The notes below the pieces were generated by a model, which was given only the letters and a program-made list of their open reading frames with translations, was not told the origin of the DNA and did not search any database. A program made the translations under genes and the position numbers. Of a stretch of 64,000 nucleotides of DNA, positions 1 to 9,471 are shown one piece after another (positions within the stretch are counted from its first letter, which is position 1; each line of letters opens with the position of its first letter). Source of the DNA: Candidatus Methanomethylophilaceae archaeon (GTDB lineage: Archaea > Thermoplasmatota > Thermoplasmata > Methanomassiliicoccales > Methanomethylophilaceae); the NCBI GenBank assembly GCA_017468935.1, contig JAFUHJ010000047.1:1-64000 (forward strand), given 5' to 3'.

Positions 1-1
1 G

Positions 2-457
2 GTCAAGTTCGATGACCGCGACGACCGCCCCGGTGCGAAGTACTACGAGTGGGAGATGAAGGGTGTGCCCCTCAGGCTCGAGCTCGGAGGGCGCGACATC
101 GAGAACAAGGTCGTATCCTTCTTCAGAAGGGACCCCGCGGAGAAGGGAACAATTGCAATCGAGAACCTGATCCCGGGAGTCCAGATGCTCCTCGACGACA
201 TCTCCGACACGATGTTCAACAGGGCGAACGAGATCCAGAAGCAGCGCACCGTGGACATCGATTCCATGGAAGGCATCCCGGAGGACAAGATCCTCAGGTT
301 CGGATGGTGCGGATGCGACGAGTGCGGTCACAAGTTCGAGGACACGACAGGATTCAAGATCCTCGGAAGGCCTTACCACAAAGAGGAGTTCAAAGGCAAA
401 TGCATCGTCTGCGGAAAGGATACTGACACCCCCGCATACGCAGCCCACACGATGTGA
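2..457 (+). CDS. proS: Prolyl-tRNA synthetase, C-terminal part (5'-truncated)
   Basis: The frame is open from the window edge and encodes the C-terminal end of an archaeal/eukaryotic-type class II prolyl-tRNA synthetase, which charges tRNA-Pro with proline in the cytoplasm. The segment GVPLRLELGGRDIENK is the anticodon-binding-domain stretch typical of this type. The last ~55 residues are the C-terminal zinc-binding domain, with CGCDECG and CIVCG cysteine pairs. The catalytic domain lies upstream of the window. The gene ends in TGA, 4 nt before trmI, so the two probably share a transcript. The family is clear; only the 5' end is missing. Confidence 0.93.
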   Translation, partial: VKFDDRDDRPGAKYYEWEMKGVPLRLELGGRDIENKVVSFFRRDPAEKGTIAIENLIPGVQMLLDDISDTMFNRANEIQKQRTVDIDSMEGIPEDKILRFGWCGCDECGHKFEDTTGFKILGRPYHKEEFKGKCIVCGKDTDTPAYAAHTM

Positions 458-461
458 TCCC

Positions 462-1232
462 ATGGCATTCCAGGAGAACGAGTTCATCTACCTCGAGGAT
501 ACCTCGGGAAAGAGGATCTGGCTCAAGGTCGTCTACGGCATGATGAAGGTCCAGTCGCTGGGTGCCATAGACGGCACCAGGTTCAAGGACCTGGACGAGG
601 GTGACAAGGTCACTATCGTCGGCCGTGACTACAGGGTGTTCAGACCCGGGGTGCTCGAACTCATGGAATCCCTCGACAGAGGGGCACAGATCATATCCGC
701 CAAGGATGCCGCAACCATCCTGATGCATTGCGACATCAAGGCAGGCGACAGGGTCATAGAGGTAGGTGCCGGTTCGGGAGGGCTCACCACGGCCCTCCTG
801 CACGCGGTCGCCCCCACCGGACAGGTCCTCACGCTGGAATTCAAGGAGGAGAACGCCCTCCGTGCGAAGAAGAATGTCTCCAGGGTCGGTCTAGACAAGT
901 ACTGGAGCTATCAGATCGGCGATGCAAGGGACATGTCGGTGGACGTGGACTGGCAGGCCGATGCCCTCACCATGGACATGCCCGACCCGTGGCTCGCCTT
1001 GGATAACCTGGAGAAGCACCTCCGTTCCGGTGGAAGGCTCTGTGCCTACGTCCCCAACATGAATCAGGCTGAGTCCATAGTCAACGCTCTTCGCGAGCAC
1101 GGCTATTCTTCCGTCTACGCCTTGGAGAACATGCAGCGCGGACTCGAGGTACACCCGGGCGGAGTCAGACCTTCATTCGAGATGCTGGGTCATACAGGAT
1201 ACCTCATCTTTGCAAGGAAGACCTCGCAGTGA
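462..1232 (+). CDS. trmI: tRNA (adenine-57/58-N1)-methyltransferase TrmI
   Basis: 256-residue class I SAM-dependent methyltransferase that N1-methylates adenine in the T-loop of tRNA; archaeal TrmI often modifies A57 as well as A58. An N-terminal beta-barrel-like region (~1-75) precedes the Rossmann domain, whose SAM motif is EVGAGSGGLTTAL (~residues 100-112). Later come the acidic loop LEFKEENA and the catalytic motif DMPDPW (~167-172). Length is normal. The ATG follows the proS stop after 4 nt. The C-terminus RPSFEMLGHTGYLIFARK is the usual TrmI ending. Confidence 0.93.
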   Translation: MAFQENEFIYLEDTSGKRIWLKVVYGMMKVQSLGAIDGTRFKDLDEGDKVTIVGRDYRVFRPGVLELMESLDRGAQIISAKDAATILMHCDIKAGDRVIEVGAGSGGLTTALLHAVAPTGQVLTLEFKEENALRAKKNVSRVGLDKYWSYQIGDARDMSVDVDWQADALTMDMPDPWLALDNLEKHLRSGGRLCAYVPNMNQAESIVNALREHGYSSVYALENMQRGLEVHPGGVRPSFEMLGHTGYLIFARKTSQ

Positions 1233-1254
1233 GTTCGAGCCTCACCAATTATCA

Positions 1255-1278
1255 TTATATAGGAGTTGATTAGTCAAC
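1255..1278 (+). promoter_or_regulatory. TATA box plus inverted repeat: promoter/operator of the MarR-ABC operon
   Basis: A TATA-like element (TTATATA, about 1255-1261) lies ~27 nt before the MarR ATG at 1285, so the mRNA is probably leaderless. Between them is the inverted repeat GTTGA-ttag-TCAAC (1265-1278), in the place where a bound dimer would block polymerase. Autorepression by the MarR protein is inferred from family behaviour and position. Confidence 0.55.
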
Positions 1279-1284
1279 CGCCCT

Positions 1285-1707
1285 ATGAAGAATGAGAACG
1301 AACGCTGCATCAGCCCCAGAGTCCTGAAGGCCTATCTTGAGAAGGTCACAGGACCCAGTTTCGAGGAGCTGGGCATAACATCTTCCAGCGCACCTTTTCT
1401 CGTTGAGATAAACAGCAACGAGGGCATATCGCTCAAAGGTCTGACGGAGCATCTGATGGTGGATAAGGCCCATACCACGCGTGTGGTCTCCAAACTGATA
1501 GATGCCGGTCTTGTCGAAAACAAGGCTAACGGTCATGAATACTCCCTGTACCTCACCGAAGAGGGAAGAAAGAAGGCCAAGGATGCCAACATAATATTCG
1601 GCGAGGCATGGAAGGGCATGCTCAGGGATCTCACCGATGAGGATAAGGAGACCCTGGAGACGATATTGAAGAAGATCTCCAAAGTGGTCAAGGAGGAGGT
1701 CCAATGA
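1285..1707 (+). CDS. MarR-family transcriptional regulator
   Basis: 140-residue winged-helix regulator of the MarR family, which usually represses an adjacent efflux or stress operon and is released by a small ligand. The HTH region is seen as ISLKGLTEHLMVDKAHTTRV (~residues 50-69), followed by a wing (ENKANGHEYSLYLTEEGRKK) and a C-terminal dimerisation helix. The stop overlaps the start of the ABC exporter gene (ATGA). That coupling, and the inverted repeat just upstream, imply that it controls its own operon of itself plus two exporter subunits. The ligand is unknown. Confidence 0.9.
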   Translation: MKNENERCISPRVLKAYLEKVTGPSFEELGITSSSAPFLVEINSNEGISLKGLTEHLMVDKAHTTRVVSKLIDAGLVENKANGHEYSLYLTEEGRKKAKDANIIFGEAWKGMLRDLTDEDKETLETILKKISKVVKEEVQ

Positions 1708-3452
1708 TATTGGATTACTTCAGGAAGATCGATGCGCTGTTACTCATCGTAACCATAGTTTTCGTGTTCATACAGGTATGGTTGGAGCTCGAGATCCCGG
1801 GATACATGTCCGCCATCACCAACATAATGACGGGTGCTGAAGAAGGAGAGGTATTGGACGAAGGCATCCCGATGCTGGGCTGTGCCTTCGGCAGCCTCGT
1901 GATATCCGTCTTTGTTGGTCTAATCATCGCATACATAGGTACCAACATGGGTAAGACCATGCGTGCGAGACAGTTCAACCAGGTCGAGAGGTACTCAGCA
2001 ACGGAGATCAACAAGTTCTCGATCTACAGTCTGATCACCCGTTCCACCAACGATGTCAACCAGGTCCAGATGGCATTCATCCTCGGACTGATGGTGATGA
2101 TCAGGGCGCCGATCATGGCAGTGATGGCCATCATGAAGATCTCCACCAAGAACATCGGTTGGGTGGAGATCACCATCTTCTGCGTATTGGTGATGATAGT
2201 CTGCATCGGTATGATCCTGTGGTTCACGTTCCCGCGCTTCAAGAGGATCCAGTGGATGAACGATGATGTCAACCGTATCACCAAGGAGAGTCTCGCCGGC
2301 ATACGTGTGGTCCATGCTTACAATGCAGAATCATACCAGGAAGCGAAGTTCCAGGCAGCCAACGCCGATCTGACAGGCACCCATATCTCGGTCACCCGTG
2401 CTATGGCATTCCTACAGCCTGTGATGACCACCATCATGAGCATGCTGGGTCTCGGAATCTATTGGATGGGTGCGATCATCATCTCGGAGGCCGGCAGCAT
2501 GGAGGAGAGGCTTGCGGATTTCTCAGACATGATCGTGTTCTCGTCCTACGCTATGCAGGTCATCGCCGCATTCATGATGCTGATCATAGTCTTCATGATC
2601 CTCCCGCGTGCCATGGTGGCTGCCAAACGTATCGACGAGGTCATCAAGACGGAACCTACGATCCTTGACGGAGAGATAACAGAGTCTCCCAAGGGTCAGA
2701 ACGGAAAGATATCGTTCCGCAATGTATCTTTCAGATACCCGGGGGCCTCCCAGGACGCCATCTCGGACATCTCGTTCGATGTGGACAAGGGGGAGACCGT
2801 GGCAATCATCGGTTCAACCGGTTCGGGAAAGAGCACATTGGTCAAGCTTATCCCCCGTTTCTACGATGTGGACAGCGGATCCGTCATTGTCGACGGCATC
2901 GATGTGAAGGATTACACACTGGAGGCCCTGCACAGGAAGATAGGATACGTTCCCCAGAAGGCCATCATGTTCAACGGAACGATATCCTCCAACGTCAACT
3001 ACGGCGATTCCGAGAAGGACCGCACCGAGGAGGACGTGAAGAAGGCCATCGAGATAGCCCAGGCCACCCAGTTCGTCGAGAGTACGGAAGGCCAATACCA
3101 GGGTAAGGTGGCCGAGGGAGGAACGAACCTCTCTGGAGGACAGAAACAGCGTATCTCTATCGCCCGTGCGATATGCAGGAGACCGGAGTTCTACATCTTC
3201 GACGATTCGTTCTCCGCCTTGGATTACAAGACGGACCGCGTGCTCAGGTCACAACTGAAGAAGGAGACCGCAGGGGTCACCACACTGATCGTGGCCCAGA
3301 GGCTAGGTACCATCAAGGATGCCGACAAGATCATCGTCCTCGACGAGGGAAGGATCGTCGGTATGGGTAAGCATCAGGAGCTGCTAAAGGATTGCGAGGT
3401 CTACTATCAGATCGCCAGATCCCAGCTCTCGGAGGAGGAGTTGGTAAGATGA
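1704..3452 (+). CDS. Heterodimeric ABC exporter subunit A (degenerate-site half)
   Basis: 582-residue fused transporter half: a six-helix ABC type-1 transmembrane domain (~1-320), then a nucleotide-binding domain with Walker A GSTGSGKST at ~370-378, signature LSGGQ at ~476 and Walker B ending FDDS. The catalytic glutamate position is Asp (~501) and the switch histidine is Gln (~532, VAQRL). This is the asymmetric pattern of heterodimeric exporters such as TM287/288 and BmrCD, where one ATP site is nearly inactive. It is translationally coupled to MarR upstream and subunit B downstream. The substrate is unknown; multidrug or lipid export is typical. Confidence 0.92.
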   Translation: MILDYFRKIDALLLIVTIVFVFIQVWLELEIPGYMSAITNIMTGAEEGEVLDEGIPMLGCAFGSLVISVFVGLIIAYIGTNMGKTMRARQFNQVERYSATEINKFSIYSLITRSTNDVNQVQMAFILGLMVMIRAPIMAVMAIMKISTKNIGWVEITIFCVLVMIVCIGMILWFTFPRFKRIQWMNDDVNRITKESLAGIRVVHAYNAESYQEAKFQAANADLTGTHISVTRAMAFLQPVMTTIMSMLGLGIYWMGAIIISEAGSMEERLADFSDMIVFSSYAMQVIAAFMMLIIVFMILPRAMVAAKRIDEVIKTEPTILDGEITESPKGQNGKISFRNVSFRYPGASQDAISDISFDVDKGETVAIIGSTGSGKSTLVKLIPRFYDVDSGSVIVDGIDVKDYTLEALHRKIGYVPQKAIMFNGTISSNVNYGDSEKDRTEEDVKKAIEIAQATQFVESTEGQYQGKVAEGGTNLSGGQKQRISIARAICRRPEFYIFDDSFSALDYKTDRVLRSQLKKETAGVTTLIVAQRLGTIKDADKIIVLDEGRIVGMGKHQELLKDCEVYYQIARSQLSEEELVR

Positions 3453-5266
3453 GCCAGACATCCGAGAGGAGAAGGGGACCGAGGCACGGTCCGGGAATGC
3501 CCGTGGAGAAGCCCAAGGACTTCAAGCAGGCATGGGGAAGGCTCTTCCAGTACATGGGCAGTTACAGGATACTGTTCATCATCGCATTGATCTTCGCAGT
3601 CGTCGGAACGGCGCTCACGCTGCTCGGTCCGAACATGCTCAGCGACATGACCAACATCATCAGGGATGGGCTGATCTCCGGAGATGTGGACATGGAGGGC
3701 ATAATGGCCATCGTAGTATGGCTGCTCGTCATCTACGGCATCAGTGCAGTCATCTCCCTTGCTCAGGGACTGATCATGGCCTCAATCTCCCAGAAGACCG
3801 CAGGTAACCTGCGTAACGACATCTCGAAGAAGATCGACCGTGTTCCCCTGAGATACTTCGACAGTGCGAAGTCCGGGGACCTGATGAGCCGTGTCACCAA
3901 CGATGCCGATTCGCTCGGACAGGACACCAACCGTGCGGTCAGCACGATGATAGTCGCCATCACCCAGTTCCTGGGCTCATTGGTCATGATGCTCTACACT
4001 GATCTCACGATGGCCGGTGTGGCAGTTGGTTCGATCATCTTAGGATTCGTGCTGATGATCGCCATCATGTCGAAGTCCCAGAAGTACTTCAATGCGCAGC
4101 AGAACCACCTGGGTGCGATGAACGGTCACATCACCGAGACGTATAACAACCACAGCATCGTCATATCCTATAATGGTGACAAGAGAGCCAAGGAGGAGTT
4201 CGACAAGATCAACGATGACCTCCAGCACAGCGGATTCATGGCCATGTTCATGGCCGGTACGATGATGCCCCTGATGAACTTCATCGGTAACCTCGGATAT
4301 GTCATGGTCTGCATAGTCGGAGCTATGATGGTCCTCGACGGGTCGATCACCATCGGTACCATAGTCGCATTCATGATCTACATCAGGCTGTTCACCAACC
4401 CTCTGCAGCAGATGTCGCAGGGACTCACCGTCATGCAGTCGGTCGCAGCGGCCGCGGAGAGGATCTTCGGGTTCCTCGACGAGGACGAATACGAGGACGA
4501 ATCCCATAAGACCCAGACCATCGAAGCTAAGGGTCATGTGGAGTTCAGGGACGTGCACTTCTCTTACATCGAGGGCAAGGAGGTCATCCACGGATTCTCT
4601 GCAGATGTCAAACCCGGACAGAAGGTAGCGATAGTCGGTCCCACGGGTGCCGGAAAGACCACGATGGTCAACCTACTCATGAGGTTCTACGAGGTCGATA
4701 GCGGTGACATCCTCATCGACGGCGTCTCCATCAAGGATCTGACGAGGGAGAACATCCACGAGCAGTTCTGCATGGTCCTCCAGGACGCATGGCTGTTCGA
4801 GGGTACCATCAGGGAGAACCTGGTGTTCAGCAGGGAAGGCATATCCGACGAGAAGCTCGAGGAGGTGTGCAAGGCGGTGGGCATTCACCACTTCATCATG
4901 ACCCTTCCAGATGGATATGATACGGTCCTGACGGACAACGATACCCTATCCGCCGGTCAGAGGCAGCAACTGACGATCGCCCGTGCGATGCTCGACACAT
5001 CCCCTATGTTAATACTGGATGAGGCGACGAGTTCAGTCGACACCAGGACGGAGATCATAATCCAGGACGCGATGGACCGTCTGGCGCACAACAGGACGTC
5101 CTTCGTCATTGCGCACAGGCTCTCGACAATCAAGAACTCTGACCTGATCCTCGTGATGAGGAACGGAAGCATCATCGAGCAGGGTACCCACGAGGAGCTT
5201 CTCGCGAAGGGCGGATTCTATCAGGATCTGTACGACAGTCAATTCGAGGAGACTGAGATGGACTGA
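3449..5266 (+). CDS. Heterodimeric ABC exporter subunit B (catalytic half)
   Basis: 605-residue partner of the preceding subunit. It starts at the ATG overlapping that gene's TGA (ATGA); an upstream in-frame extension inside subunit A is less likely. A basic, proline-rich tail (~1-25) precedes six transmembrane helices, then the NBD with Walker A GPTGAGKTT (~397), signature LSAGQ, canonical Walker B Glu (LDEATS, E~525) and switch His (IAHRL, H~556). The intact catalytic residues complement the degenerate ones in subunit A. The LSAGQ variant signature faces subunit A's ATP site, as expected for such pairs. Confidence 0.92.
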   Translation: MSQTSERRRGPRHGPGMPVEKPKDFKQAWGRLFQYMGSYRILFIIALIFAVVGTALTLLGPNMLSDMTNIIRDGLISGDVDMEGIMAIVVWLLVIYGISAVISLAQGLIMASISQKTAGNLRNDISKKIDRVPLRYFDSAKSGDLMSRVTNDADSLGQDTNRAVSTMIVAITQFLGSLVMMLYTDLTMAGVAVGSIILGFVLMIAIMSKSQKYFNAQQNHLGAMNGHITETYNNHSIVISYNGDKRAKEEFDKINDDLQHSGFMAMFMAGTMMPLMNFIGNLGYVMVCIVGAMMVLDGSITIGTIVAFMIYIRLFTNPLQQMSQGLTVMQSVAAAAERIFGFLDEDEYEDESHKTQTIEAKGHVEFRDVHFSYIEGKEVIHGFSADVKPGQKVAIVGPTGAGKTTMVNLLMRFYEVDSGDILIDGVSIKDLTRENIHEQFCMVLQDAWLFEGTIRENLVFSREGISDEKLEEVCKAVGIHHFIMTLPDGYDTVLTDNDTLSAGQRQQLTIARAMLDTSPMLILDEATSSVDTRTEIIIQDAMDRLAHNRTSFVIAHRLSTIKNSDLILVMRNGSIIEQGTHEELLAKGGFYQDLYDSQFEETEMD

Positions 5267-5397
5267 AAAACGGTGGTTTTATCACCATCTTACACTATAG
5301 CTCCCTTATAATAGTAAAGTCGCGTGTTATAGGGGAGCGAATCTTTTAATAATAGCACCTGTTGCACCCGAATTACAAGCTTGAACGCTATCCATTA

Positions 5398-5474
5398 GGG
5401 CCTGTAGCTCAGCTAGGTAGAGTACCTGACTTTTAATCAGGCTGTCAAGGGTTCGAATCCCTTCAGGCCCGCCA
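5398..5474 (+). tRNA. tRNA-Lys (anticodon UUU)
   Basis: Complete cloverleaf: acceptor GGGCCTG pairs with CAGGCCC, anticodon stem CCTGA/TCAGG encloses loop CTTTTAA (anticodon TTT), T-arm AAGGG/CCCTT with loop TTCGAAT, discriminator G, and an encoded CCA end. A TATA-like CTTTTAATAATA lies ~50 nt upstream. The gene sits between the exporter operon and the RNA polymerase operon. Confidence 0.96.
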
Positions 5475-5587
5475 ATGGACTTCATGAGAGATCGACGGCA
5501 GATCAAGTATGAGGAAAGGCACGCACTTTTTCTCAGTATCAAACGTCTTCCCCAGATGACCGGTCTGGAAAAAAAGTAGGTGAAAAC

Positions 5588-5854
5588 TTGGCAACAGAAA
5601 ACATCTCGTTCAATGTCCTCACGCACTGTCTAGTGCCTGAGCATCACCTCTTGTCGCAGGAAGAGGCACAAGCAGTCCTTGATAGAAAGGGGATCAAGCT
5701 CGAGCAGCTTCCCAAGATAAGAAAAAGCGACCCCGGAGTCAAAGTCCTGGAGAGTATCCACGGACCCATCGAGGAGGGTCGTGTCATCAAGATCGTAAGG
5801 AAGAGCAGGACCGCCCAGGAGTTCGTGGCGTACAGGCTCGTAACGAGGGGATGA
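5588..5854 (+). CDS. rpoH: DNA-directed RNA polymerase subunit H
   Basis: 88-residue archaeal RNA polymerase subunit H, the counterpart of the C-terminal domain of eukaryotic RPB5, which sits at the jaw of the polymerase near downstream DNA. It starts at TTG, supported by a Shine-Dalgarno-like AGGTGA a few bases upstream. Family signatures are NVLTHCLVPEHHLLS near the N-terminus and the C-terminal core KIVRKSRTAQEFVAYRLV. It opens the polymerase operon, and its TGA overlaps the rpoB ATG. Confidence 0.95.
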   Translation: MATENISFNVLTHCLVPEHHLLSQEEAQAVLDRKGIKLEQLPKIRKSDPGVKVLESIHGPIEEGRVIKIVRKSRTAQEFVAYRLVTRG

Positions 5855-8800
5855 AGATGAGGGACTTAGTACAGCTCTACTTCTCGGAACACAACATCGT
5901 GAACCACCACCTCTCATCCTTCAACGATTTCCTAGCATCCGACGAGAACCCGAACAGCAGGATGCAGAGGATTGTCGATGACATAAGGGTCCCCACCGAC
6001 GACGCAGTCCGCGGAGTCATCAAGCTCGATCCAGAGCGCACAGGTGGAAGGAATCTGGAGATCCGCATCGGAAGGAAGAGGGACGAGGACGGGCATATCG
6101 ATGTCAACGCAAGACCCACCATCCGTGTCGGCGAACCCTACGTCAAGGAGGCCAACGGATGCGAGCACTGGACCACCCCCATGGAGGCCAGGCTCAGAAA
6201 GTTCAATTACGCTTCACGTGTAGAGGTCTTCTTCGAGATATACGAGAACGGTGAGGAGATCGACTCGCCCGATGCATCCGGATGGCTGTGGGTCGGAGAT
6301 CTGCCCATTATGGTGAAGTCCAAGGGATGCAGTCTCAACAAGGAGAACCTCGAGCACCACCTCGAGCATGCCCTGAGCCCCGCCGAGTATGAGGAGGAAC
6401 TCATCAAGGAGAAGGAGGACCCCAGGGAGCCCGGAGGATACTTCATAGTCGGAGGTACCGAGAGGGTACTGATCACCCTTGAGGACCTCGCACCCAACAG
6501 TGTCATGGTAGAGTACAATGAGAAATACGGCGCGGCAGTCGAAGTTGCCAAGGTCTTCTCACAGAAGGACGGTTACCGCGCATTGACCCTCGTTGAGAAG
6601 AAGAAGGACGGAATGCTCTCCGTATCCGTCCCCGCAGTTTCAGGATCCATCCCCCTCGTCGCACTGATGAAGGCACTGGGAATGGAGTCCGATCAGGAGA
6701 TCTACGAGACCATCGTATCCGATGAGCTCATGGCCAACACCGTATACGCCAATATCGAAACGGCGTACGACAAGAAGACCTACGCGCCCAACGGATTTCA
6801 CACAACCGAGGATGCGATCCTGTTCCTTGAGAGGAACTTTGCTGCCGGTCAGGCGAAGGAATACAGGACGAAGAAGGTCGAGTCCATCCTGGACCGCTCG
6901 CTTCTGCCCCACCTCGGAGACACTGTCGCAGACAGGAAGAAGAAAGCCATCTTCCTCGGCCGTGTCGCACGTTCGGTCCTTGAGCTTTCCCTCGAGAAGA
7001 GGAAGGAGGACGATAAGGACCATTACGCTAACAAGAGGCTCAAGCTCTCCGGAGACCTCATGGAGGATCTCTTCAGGACAAGCTTCAGCAGCCTCATGAA
7101 GGACCTGAAGTACCAGCTCGAGAGGAGCTGGGGAAGGAAGAAGAACGAGAAGTTCGACATCAACACGATCCGTTCTTCCATCAGGACCGAGCTGCTCACG
7201 CATAAGCTCATCCACGCCCTCGCCACTGGTAACTGGGTCGGAGGACGCGCTGGTGTATCACAGCTTCTCGACAGGACATCCAATCTGTCCGCGATGTCGC
7301 ACCTCAGGAGGGTCACATCCTCTCTTACCAGGAGCCAGCCCCACTTCGAGGCCCGTGACCTTCACCCCACTCAGTGGGGAAGACTGTGCCCTTCGGAGAC
7401 ACCCGAAGGACAGAACTGCGGTCTGGTGAAGAACGCGGCTCTGATCATCGAGATCTCGGAGGGAATCCCCGAGATGGATATCAGGTGGATGCTCAGGGAG
7501 CTGGGAATAAAGACGGTCAAGACCTCGGACGAGACCCGTGTTTACGTCAACGGGGATCTTGTCGGAGTACACGAGGACGCCAAGAAGCTCGTCAACGAGA
7601 TCAGGGAGCGCAGGAGATGCGGACTGATCTCCGGTGAGATCAACGTCCGCTTCGACCAGGAGACCGACGAAGTCATCATCAACTGCGACGAGGGACGTCT
7701 CAGAAGGCCTCTCCTCATCGTTAAGAACGGTAGACTGGCACTTACAAGGAAGCACATCGAGGGAATCCGCGAGGAGAAGATAAAGTGGAACGACATGTTC
7801 CGCGAGGGAATCATCGAGTGGATCGATGCAGAGGAAGAGGAGGACGCACTCGTTCTCGTCTCTCCCTATGACGTACCCGCAAGGTGCCCCTGCTGCAACC
7901 ACGCACTCTCGCCCACCGACGCCGACTGGATGAATCCCGGCAAGGATGAGGACGCAGTGCTCAAGTGCAAGTGGTGCGGCGATGAGTTCACCGTACCCTC
8001 CAAGCTCGACCCCAAGTACACCCACATGGAGGTCGACCCGATGATCATCATCGGAGTCGGATGCGGTATCGTTCCCTACCCGGAGCATAACTCGGCACCC
8101 CGTATCACAATGGGTGCGGCAATGGGTAAGCAGGCTCTGGGAATCGCCTGCTCCAACTACAGGATAAGGCCCGACACAAGGGGACATCTGATGCACTACC
8201 CGCAGGTCCCCATGGTGCAGACCCAGACCATGAATTACATGCACTACGAGCACAGGCCTGCAGGACAGAATTTCTGTATCGCCGTCCTCTCCTACCACGG
8301 ATACAACATCGAGGATGCGCTCGTCATGAACAAGAGCTCCGTGCAGAGAGGTCTCGGAAGGTCCACCTTCCTCAGGTCCTACTCCGCAGAGGAGCACCGC
8401 TACCCCGGAGGAGCCGAGGATGCGTTCGAGATCCCCCAGCCCGATGTCACCGGTGCACGTGAGGAGGACAAGTACTCCATGCTCGGAGACGATGGTCTAA
8501 TCCTCCCCGGATCGGCCGTCGGAAGTTCCGACGTCCTCGTCGGAAAGACATCGCCTCCCAGGTTCACAGAGGAGGATACGGACTTCCTCACACCTCAGAA
8601 GAGAAGGGAGACATCCGTCACCGTCAGGCACGGAGAGAGCGGATATGTGGATTCAGTCATGATCACCGAGGACCTTGACGGACGCAGGCTCGTACGCGTG
8701 AAGGTCAGGGACCAAAGGATCCCCGAGCTCGGAGACAAGTTCTGTTCCAGGTTCGGACAGAAGGGAGTCGTCGGAAGGCTCGTCGACCAGTGCGACATGC

Positions 8801-9471
8801 CTTTCACCGCCGACGGAGTCACACCCGACCTAGTCGTCAACCCCCACGGTATCCCGTCCCGTATGACCATCGGACACGTCCTCGAGATGATCGCAGGTAA
8901 GGTCGGATCGATGGAGGGACGCACCATCGACGGTACAGCGTTCTCAGGAGAGAACGAGGAGTCCATCCGTGACGGTCTCGTCAGGAACGGATTCAAGAAC
9001 ACCGGAAAGGAGATCATGTATGACGGAAGGACCGGAAAGATGATCCAGGCAGAGGTCTACACTGGAGTCATCTTCTACGAGAAGCTGCACCACATGGTCA
9101 GCGGAAAGATGCACGTCAGGTCCAGAGGACCTGTCCAGATCCTCACCAGGCAGCCTACCGAGGGACGTTCCAGGCAGGGAGGTCTCAGGTTCGGAGAGAT
9201 GGAGCGTGACTGTCTGATCGGTCACGGAGTATCCATGGTCATCAAGGATCGTCTCCTGGACGAGTCGGACGGAACACAGCAGTGGATCTGCGGCAACCCG
9301 TCCTGCGGACACATCGCGATCATGGACAGGCACGGATCGCTGTACTGTCCTGTATGTAAGAACAACACAAACATCTACCAGGTTCAGACATCCTATGCTT
9401 TCAAGCTGCTGATGGATGAGCTCCTGTCCCTTGGTGTGGCCATGAGGCTTCAGCTGGAGGATTTGAAATGA
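5851..9471 (+). CDS. rpoB: DNA-directed RNA polymerase subunit B (unsplit)
   Basis: 1206-residue second-largest polymerase subunit in one piece; many methanogens have B'' and B' as separate genes, while Thermoplasmata keep them fused. Visible landmarks include the active-site region around RFGQKGV (~residues 968-974), a mid-protein CPCC...CKWC zinc cluster (~677-712), the C-terminal EMERDCLIGHG segment and a final four-cysteine zinc knuckle (CGNPSCG...CPVC). It overlaps rpoH by 4 nt, and its own TGA overlaps the rpoA1 ATG, so the operon is tightly coupled. Confidence 0.97.
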   Translation: MKMRDLVQLYFSEHNIVNHHLSSFNDFLASDENPNSRMQRIVDDIRVPTDDAVRGVIKLDPERTGGRNLEIRIGRKRDEDGHIDVNARPTIRVGEPYVKEANGCEHWTTPMEARLRKFNYASRVEVFFEIYENGEEIDSPDASGWLWVGDLPIMVKSKGCSLNKENLEHHLEHALSPAEYEEELIKEKEDPREPGGYFIVGGTERVLITLEDLAPNSVMVEYNEKYGAAVEVAKVFSQKDGYRALTLVEKKKDGMLSVSVPAVSGSIPLVALMKALGMESDQEIYETIVSDELMANTVYANIETAYDKKTYAPNGFHTTEDAILFLERNFAAGQAKEYRTKKVESILDRSLLPHLGDTVADRKKKAIFLGRVARSVLELSLEKRKEDDKDHYANKRLKLSGDLMEDLFRTSFSSLMKDLKYQLERSWGRKKNEKFDINTIRSSIRTELLTHKLIHALATGNWVGGRAGVSQLLDRTSNLSAMSHLRRVTSSLTRSQPHFEARDLHPTQWGRLCPSETPEGQNCGLVKNAALIIEISEGIPEMDIRWMLRELGIKTVKTSDETRVYVNGDLVGVHEDAKKLVNEIRERRRCGLISGEINVRFDQETDEVIINCDEGRLRRPLLIVKNGRLALTRKHIEGIREEKIKWNDMFREGIIEWIDAEEEEDALVLVSPYDVPARCPCCNHALSPTDADWMNPGKDEDAVLKCKWCGDEFTVPSKLDPKYTHMEVDPMIIIGVGCGIVPYPEHNSAPRITMGAAMGKQALGIACSNYRIRPDTRGHLMHYPQVPMVQTQTMNYMHYEHRPAGQNFCIAVLSYHGYNIEDALVMNKSSVQRGLGRSTFLRSYSAEEHRYPGGAEDAFEIPQPDVTGAREEDKYSMLGDDGLILPGSAVGSSDVLVGKTSPPRFTEEDTDFLTPQKRRETSVTVRHGESGYVDSVMITEDLDGRRLVRVKVRDQRIPELGDKFCSRFGQKGVVGRLVDQCDMPFTADGVTPDLVVNPHGIPSRMTIGHVLEMIAGKVGSMEGRTIDGTAFSGENEESIRDGLVRNGFKNTGKEIMYDGRTGKMIQAEVYTGVIFYEKLHHMVSGKMHVRSRGPVQILTRQPTEGRSRQGGLRFGEMERDCLIGHGVSMVIKDRLLDESDGTQQWICGNPSCGHIAIMDRHGSLYCPVCKNNTNIYQVQTSYAFKLLMDELLSLGVAMRLQLEDLK

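Noticed and set aside
5267-5300. Terminator hairpin after the exporter operon
   Set aside because: GGTG-gttttat-CACC has only a 4-bp stem and no T-run; too weak to call.
5475-5579. 34-codon frame right after tRNA-Lys ending in TAG
   Set aside because: No homology, no ribosome-binding site; it starts inside the tRNA 3' flank and reads into the rpoH leader.
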